35,883 nucleotides of DNA from Neptuniibacter sp. (GTDB lineage Bacteria > Pseudomonadota > Gammaproteobacteria > Pseudomonadales > Balneatricaceae). The DNA lies in NCBI RefSeq assembly GCF_024231755.1, contig NZ_JAAEQH010000241.1, positions 1-35,883 of the forward strand. The letters are read 5' to 3'. Under the pieces are notes generated by a model that saw nothing but the letters and a program-made list of their open reading frames with translations, was not told where the DNA came from and did not search any database. How positions within the stretch are numbered: position 1 is the stretch's first letter; every line of letters begins with the position of its first letter. Below are positions 31,516-35,883 of the stretch, piece by piece. Position numbers and translations under genes: made by a program.

Positions 31516-33729
31516 ATGAGTTTAAAACTTGATCAATCTGTCGATGAAGCCTTAAAGCTGGTTAATGAATACAGTGGCCATCAATATTTCGATGCCCTGG
31601 TGACCAGTCTTGCCCAGTTGATAGAAGCTGATTATGTGCTGATTGGTGATTTGGATCTTGTTGAACACAAAGCAGATACGGTCTCTTTATGGTGTGAAGG
31701 GCAGTTGGGTGAAAAACTGTCATATGATCTTGAAGGCACTCCCTGTGATCAGGTGTATAGCGGTGGTATCTGTGTCTACCCTAGTGATATAGCAACACTG
31801 TTTCCCCGTGACAAAATGCTGGCTGATCTGGGCTTAGAAGGATATGTGGGTAAGAGCCTGAAAGATGCTAATGGTAAGCCGATTGGCTTGTTGGTTGCTC
31901 TGTTTAAGCAGAAGGATCAGGCTTGTGACAACATTCTGGGTATTTTTGACCTCTTTGCAATACGTGCTTCTGCCGAATTGGAGCGTGCGCTATGGGAAAG
32001 GGAACAGCAAAAACAGATCTCTCTTTTACAGGAAAAAAATAAGCAACTGGACCTTTCTCATCGTGTGTTTGAACACACTAATGAAGGCTTGCTTGTCTCC
32101 GATGCAAACAATGCGATTCTTGAGGTGAATGCTGCGTTTGTCAGGACGTGTGGCTATAGCAGAGATGAACTTATAGGCAACAACCCCAGCATTCTTAGTT
32201 CAGGTCTACAGCCTAAATCTTTCTATCGTGAAATGTGGCGGGACCTGATGGATAAAGGCATATGGCAGGGAGAGCTGTGGAACCGCCGGAAAAATGGTGA
32301 AACTTATCCTGTCTGGAGTTCTATTTCTCTGGTTAAAAATGAGCTGGGTGAAATAGCTAACTTTATCTCTAGTTTCAGAGATATCAGTTCAGAGAAAGAG
32401 TTGCAGAAGCAGCTTTATCATCAGGCGACCCATGACTATCTGACTGGTTTGAGCAACAGCTTTGAATTTCAGGATCATGCCCAAAAGGCGATATCGGTAG
32501 CGCAAAGGGCTAGCCAGCATATTGCTTTAATCCGTATGAATATCGATAACCTGAGTATGGTGAACTCATCATATGGCCATGTTGCTGGCGATATGGTTGT
32601 GAAAACTGTTGGTGAAAAGCTAAAGAGCCAGACTAGGGATAGTGATGTACTAGCTCGGCTTGGTGGGGATGATTTTGCCTTGCTGGTTGGATATGACAGT
32701 TTCACTCGCCTTGAAAAACAGCTTAAGCGCACTCTGGATTTATTTCAGGAGAAAATTGAAACAGAGTCTGGCGAGATCCTGCCTTCCTGTTCGGTAGGTA
32801 TCAGTATTTTGGGAGAGGATGCGGATGACCTTGATTCTTTGATGCGTAATGCTTACCGGGCATTACGCTATGCAAAAGAACATTATCGTGGTGGCTACAG
32901 CTTCTACAGTCAGGAGTTTGAAGGGCAGGCACGTCGACATGACAAGGTAGAAAACCGGCTTTATAAGGCGGTATCTGAAGGTCTTATAGAGCCCTACTTC
33001 CAACCGATTATTAATTTTCAGGATATGACGGTTCATCATTGTGAAGCGTTGGCACGTTGGAATGATGAGCAGTTAGGTCAGGTTTCTCCTGTCGAGTTTG
33101 TTCCAATTGCTGAGTCCACAGGCTTGATACAAAAACTGGGTGAACTGATCCTAGACAGATCAGTACAGGTTTTTGCCCAGTTAAATAGAGAATTAGCGCC
33201 AGATCTTAATAGCCCAATTGGTGTGACTGTTAACCGCTCACCGGGAGAGTTTAATTTCAGTGATGGTGGTAGGGAGAAAACGCAGGAAGTTGCGCAAAGT
33301 CATGGGCTGGATCCAGAGTTGGTGTGTATTGAAATAACTGAAAACCTAATGATTGAGTCACCTGATGATGCCCTTGAACAGCTGAATCATATAAAAGGCC
33401 AGGGGTTCACATTAGCGTTGGATGACTTTGGTACCGGTTTTTCGTCCTTAAGTTACCTGAAGCATTACCCGTTTGATTATCTAAAGATTGATCAGTCCTT
33501 TGTTCGTGATATGAAAGAGCAGGGGGATGATTATATTCTGGTCAAAACGATCATCCAGATGGCTAAAACTCTGGGTTTAAAAACCATTGCCGAAGGTGTG
33601 GAAACAGAAGAGCAATGTCAGTTACTGAAAGAGTTAGGCTGTGACTATGGGCAAGGTTATCTCTTCAGTAAGCCCTTATCTAAAGAAGATCTGTTTGAGT
33701 ATGTCAGGAAGAGTGGGAAGGGCGCTTAA
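31516..33729 (+). CDS. GAF-PAS-GGDEF-EAL signalling protein
   Basis: 737-residue cytosolic multidomain protein: GAF (about 15-160), coiled coil (EREQQKQISLLQEKNKQL), PAS with PAC (about 180-300; NEGLLVSDANNAILEVNAAF), GGDEF (about 300-455) and EAL (about 470-725). The cyclase signature is GGDDF instead of GGDEF, changing the catalytic Glu to Asp, and no RxxD I-site precedes it (TRDSDVLARLGGDDF keeps RDSD, so the I-site form is borderline), so cyclase activity is doubtful. The EAL site is complete: CEALARW, TVNRSP, EITENLM, DDFGTGFSS, LKIDQSF, EGVE, GQGYLF. Net phosphodiesterase is predicted. AGG precedes ATG 31516 by 4 bases. Confidence 0.9.
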   Translation: MSLKLDQSVDEALKLVNEYSGHQYFDALVTSLAQLIEADYVLIGDLDLVEHKADTVSLWCEGQLGEKLSYDLEGTPCDQVYSGGICVYPSDIATLFPRDKMLADLGLEGYVGKSLKDANGKPIGLLVALFKQKDQACDNILGIFDLFAIRASAELERALWEREQQKQISLLQEKNKQLDLSHRVFEHTNEGLLVSDANNAILEVNAAFVRTCGYSRDELIGNNPSILSSGLQPKSFYREMWRDLMDKGIWQGELWNRRKNGETYPVWSSISLVKNELGEIANFISSFRDISSEKELQKQLYHQATHDYLTGLSNSFEFQDHAQKAISVAQRASQHIALIRMNIDNLSMVNSSYGHVAGDMVVKTVGEKLKSQTRDSDVLARLGGDDFALLVGYDSFTRLEKQLKRTLDLFQEKIETESGEILPSCSVGISILGEDADDLDSLMRNAYRALRYAKEHYRGGYSFYSQEFEGQARRHDKVENRLYKAVSEGLIEPYFQPIINFQDMTVHHCEALARWNDEQLGQVSPVEFVPIAESTGLIQKLGELILDRSVQVFAQLNRELAPDLNSPIGVTVNRSPGEFNFSDGGREKTQEVAQSHGLDPELVCIEITENLMIESPDDALEQLNHIKGQGFTLALDDFGTGFSSLSYLKHYPFDYLKIDQSFVRDMKEQGDDYILVKTIIQMAKTLGLKTIAEGVETEEQCQLLKELGCDYGQGYLFSKPLSKEDLFEYVRKSGKGA

Positions 33730-33747
33730 CTAATCTGCTAAGCGCCC
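33720..33747. terminator. Hairpin covering the stop codon of the GGDEF-EAL gene
   Basis: Perfect 9-base stem GGGCGCTTA (33720-33728) / TAAGCGCCC (33739-33747), 10-base loop; the TAA stop is at the edge of the stem. No T run on the plus strand; the convergent HD-GYP gene ends 36 bases beyond, so it may serve as a shared terminator or 3' stabiliser. Confidence 0.55.
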
Positions 33748-33783
33748 TTGAAAAAAGTACCCTTTTAAAAAATGCCCTTTAAT

Positions 33784-35583
33784 TCAGACCGGATCTGAAT
33801 AATGTAATTTGATCTGCCAGAACTGATCCTTAACTTGTTCAAACGCAGCAAGAATTCTAGGGTCAAATTGGCCATGGCTCTGATTAAGAATGATATCTTC
33901 AGCTTTTTCTCTGCTATATGCTTCTTTATAGACACGTTCGCTAACCAAAGCATCATAAACATCTGCGATGGCCATCAAGCGCGCTGCCAGAGGAATGCTG
34001 TCTCCAATCAATCCCTTAGGATAGCCCTTTCCATCCCAGCGTTCATGATGGTAATGCGCAATATCTCGGGCGTAATGCAGGAAAGTACCAGAACCATCCT
34101 CAATGGAAAGCGAGGTGCTTAGGGAATTAATTGCTTCTTCAATAGCATCGCTCCCCAGGGTTGTATGACGCTTCATTCGTTCATATTCGTCATCTGCAAG
34201 TCGGTCCGGCTTCAACAGAATATTGTCTGGAATGCCAACTTTTCCTACATCATGAAGTGGAGCCGATTTATAAATCTGCTCGATAGATGCATCTGATAAC
34301 TGCGTGTTGAAATCCGGATGTTTTTTCAGCTCATCAGCGAGCGTTTTGATGTAATGCTGGGTTCGATATATGTGTTGTCCGGTTTCGCTATCTCGTGTTT
34401 CAGCCAGTGTTGCAAGGCTAAGGATAGTCGCGTCCTTGGTTGCTTCTAGTTCCGCAGTCCGGCGATGTACCTTTTTCTCCAGAGAACGGTTTAGAGCGAT
34501 TAGCTCCTGCTCGGCTACCTCTCGTCCCGAATCTGCGCGTGCCCAGAACCAGAGAAGAATTGAGCCCAATGGATACGCTAACAGAAGTGGGTACAGATAA
34601 GTCATGTGTTCAGTGAAGAAGGGTAGCCCCATGCGATGGTCCTGGTTAATCACGACCATTTTCCAATCACTTATTTTGTGGTTCTGTCCGGTGATGTCAC
34701 TGTAAGCATCATTCAAAGGGGATAGAGTTACAAAGTCGATTCTCTCATCTTCTCCATCAAGAGTGCCCTGTCTTTGCTGTTTTACAGTATCCCAGGCTGC
34801 GGAGTAATCCTTGGCAAAGGAGTTTGGGTTGTTAAACATGAACCCCCACTCTTTACTCCGGACATCGTTCGATAACCAGAACCCATCTTTGTTCAGCAGC
34901 ATTCGATCACCAGAGATAGAGGTTAGTTCTGTCCGGAAATTATTTAGCAGAATATCACCCAGATAGTTCAGTATCAGAACCGCTTGAAGTTTGCCATTTT
35001 GGTCGTAAAGAGGGCGAGCAAAACGGATAACCGGCTTATAGGGTTTTTCTATCTGCCCATCTTCAATGTTCAGGTCAATTGGCGATACGTACACCTTGCC
35101 AGCCGGAAGCTTTGCCGCCTCAATAAAGTAATAGCGCTCAGATTTATTCTGTAGTTTGTCAGGGCTAATTATTTCCGGTGAGCCTGCGTTGTAGTTTACC
35201 CGTGCTAGTTCTTGTCCTGTTGGGGATAGTAACCTGATCTGATCGTAGATCTTATGGGTTTCGGACATAGTCCGGAAGAAGGCATTGATTTTCTGAAGTT
35301 TTTCTTTGGAATAGGGCTGCTCCAGAAGAGACTGGGTAATCTGGCTTTTGCCTATGAAATCCAGATCCACATAAACTCTTTCCAGATGGTCATTGATACG
35401 GTTTTGAATTGTTGTCGCAGCAATCTGTACCTTTCGATCCAGGCGTTCTGCAACTACATTTTCCAGCAGGTTAAATGCAAAATAGATAGCAAAGAAGCCT
35501 ATGATGGAAAGCGGTGCCCAGACCTTCCAGAAGCGTTTGTTGGTACCTGCTCTGACGAGCCTGGATTGGAAAAAATAATTCAT
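33784..35583 (-). CDS. Membrane sensor HD-GYP c-di-GMP phosphodiesterase
   Basis: 599-residue predicted inner-membrane sensor. One transmembrane helix (about 22-42) is followed by a periplasmic Cache-like sensor (about 45-335; includes PTGQELARVNYN and RFARPLYDQNGKLQAVLILNY-type strands), a second transmembrane helix (about 343-362), a coiled coil (AEQELIALNRSLEKKVHRR) and an HD-GYP domain (about 385-590). Metal and catalytic motifs are intact: ETGQHIYRTQHY, HDVGKVGIPDNIL, HHERWDGKGYPKGL, ADVYDALVSERVYK. The frame extends to a TTG at 35658, but the ATG at 35583 fits the helix start; no strong ribosome site is visible. An IS3 element lies 160 bases upstream. Confidence 0.9.
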   Translation of the reverse strand: MNYFFQSRLVRAGTNKRFWKVWAPLSIIGFFAIYFAFNLLENVVAERLDRKVQIAATTIQNRINDHLERVYVDLDFIGKSQITQSLLEQPYSKEKLQKINAFFRTMSETHKIYDQIRLLSPTGQELARVNYNAGSPEIISPDKLQNKSERYYFIEAAKLPAGKVYVSPIDLNIEDGQIEKPYKPVIRFARPLYDQNGKLQAVLILNYLGDILLNNFRTELTSISGDRMLLNKDGFWLSNDVRSKEWGFMFNNPNSFAKDYSAAWDTVKQQRQGTLDGEDERIDFVTLSPLNDAYSDITGQNHKISDWKMVVINQDHRMGLPFFTEHMTYLYPLLLAYPLGSILLWFWARADSGREVAEQELIALNRSLEKKVHRRTAELEATKDATILSLATLAETRDSETGQHIYRTQHYIKTLADELKKHPDFNTQLSDASIEQIYKSAPLHDVGKVGIPDNILLKPDRLADDEYERMKRHTTLGSDAIEEAINSLSTSLSIEDGSGTFLHYARDIAHYHHERWDGKGYPKGLIGDSIPLAARLMAIADVYDALVSERVYKEAYSREKAEDIILNQSHGQFDPRILAAFEQVKDQFWQIKLHYSDPV

Positions 35584-35673
35584 TAAAACTGGTTCGATTC
35601 TTACAACGTTAGCAGACAAGGTTTGATGACGATTACTATTCCCTGTGATTGCTATCAAGAATTCTAAGTGTGC

Positions 35674-35689
35674 GACTGAGCGGTCAGTC
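35674..35689. promoter_or_regulatory. TetR-type operator palindrome
   Basis: GACTGA-GCGG-TCAGTC, a perfect 6+6 inverted repeat with a 4-base centre, 91 bases upstream of the HD-GYP ATG. The form resembles operators of TetR/AcrR regulators. No TetR gene is in the window; one could lie beyond the insertion sequence. Confidence 0.45.
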
Positions 35690-35743
35690 TATTTTAAAAG
35701 GCGCAAGTCTACTATAGAAATTAAGTCGTAATAGTACTGGTTA

Positions 35744-35883
35744 TGACCTTTCCCCCGAATTTAACACCATGACGACGATGAGATTTCCAGATAATCTACG
35801 ATCTAAATGGGGATCTCGACATGAAGAAACGTTACACGGAAGAGCAAATCATCAAAGCCATCAAGCAGCATGAAGCGGGTGTC
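35744..35883 (+). mobile_element. Left end of an IS3-family insertion sequence (continues past window)
   Basis: The element probably begins at TGACCTTTCCCCCGAATTT (35744 onward), a terminal-repeat-like sequence starting with TG, followed by about 75 bases of leader and orfA. The right end and target duplication are outside the window, so the exact boundary is an estimate. Confidence 0.6.
35821..35883 (+). CDS. IS3-family transposase OrfA (N-terminal fragment, cut by window end)
   Basis: The 21 visible residues MKKRYTEEQIIKAIKQHEAG(V) are the typical N terminus of IS3-family OrfA (helix-turn-helix Transposase_8, IS407/IS51-type). GGGG lies 8 bases before ATG 35821. OrfA recognises the terminal repeats; OrfB (DDE integrase) would follow by frameshift outside the window. 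Confidence 0.85.
   Translation, partial: MKKRYTEEQIIKAIKQHEAGV

Noticed and set aside
1-35883. CRISPR array, prophage or classic defence island
   Set aside because: No regularly spaced repeats, cas genes, phage structural genes, restriction-modification or toxin-antitoxin pairs are visible.

Overview
The window looks like chromosomal DNA from a marine gammaproteobacterium, most likely Oceanospirillales/Oceanospirillaceae-like. This rests on conserved gene pairs (dapA-bamC, lon-hupB-ppiD, rlmD-rluA) and on protein character; genus is not decidable from the sequence. Most of it is ordinary core genome with compact operons and recognisable Rho-independent terminators. Only the far right edge carries a mobile element, the left end of an IS3-family insertion sequence.

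Layout. 1-3.0 kb: bepA (outer-membrane quality-control protease) diverges from tusA and a PerM/AI-2E-type permease. 3.0-6.3 kb: a bcp-type peroxiredoxin diverges from dapA-bamC. 6.3-9.3 kb: a D-2-hydroxyacid dehydrogenase, then the rRNA modification pair rlmD-rluA, which overlaps by 4 bases. 9.5-13.1 kb: ybiB, a KefB-like antiporter without an RCK domain, and a MATE exporter. 13.3-19.3 kb: nfuA, lon (behind a good sigma-32-type promoter), hupB (strong sigma-70 promoter), tRNA-Asp(GTC) preceded by apparent tRNA relics, and ppiD. 19.5-22 kb: a DM13-domain protein, a YebB-like hydrolase, and a DUF3524 glycosyltransferase related to tRNA-queuosine mannosyltransferase. 22-24.2 kb: an orphan substrate-binding lipid-free periplasmic protein, then a P-II-like protein followed by a YjdF/DUF2238 membrane protein whose natural start appears to be an ATC codon.

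24.4-35.6 kb: five signalling proteins (GGDEF; HDOD; cNMP-binding+EAL; GAF-PAS-GGDEF-EAL; sensor HD-GYP) interrupted by a TauE/SafE permease and by a mesX-mesD operon. mesX-mesD (DUF1852 plus a short MetE catalytic-domain protein) encodes a folate-independent methionine synthase. The right end holds a TetR-type palindrome between the HD-GYP gene and the IS3 element.

Working together: bepA and bamC serve outer-membrane protein assembly and ppiD assists secreted proteins; nfuA, tusA and bcp serve sulfur/iron-sulfur and thiol redox chemistry; lon, hupB and ppiD form a proteostasis/nucleoid block; rluA, rlmD and the DUF3524 enzyme act on stable RNA. The least described items are the P-II-like/DUF2238 pair with its odd start, the DUF3524 enzyme close to its potential tRNA-Asp substrate, the tRNA relics, and the c-di-GMP cluster. 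No CRISPR array, prophage or recognisable defence system was seen.
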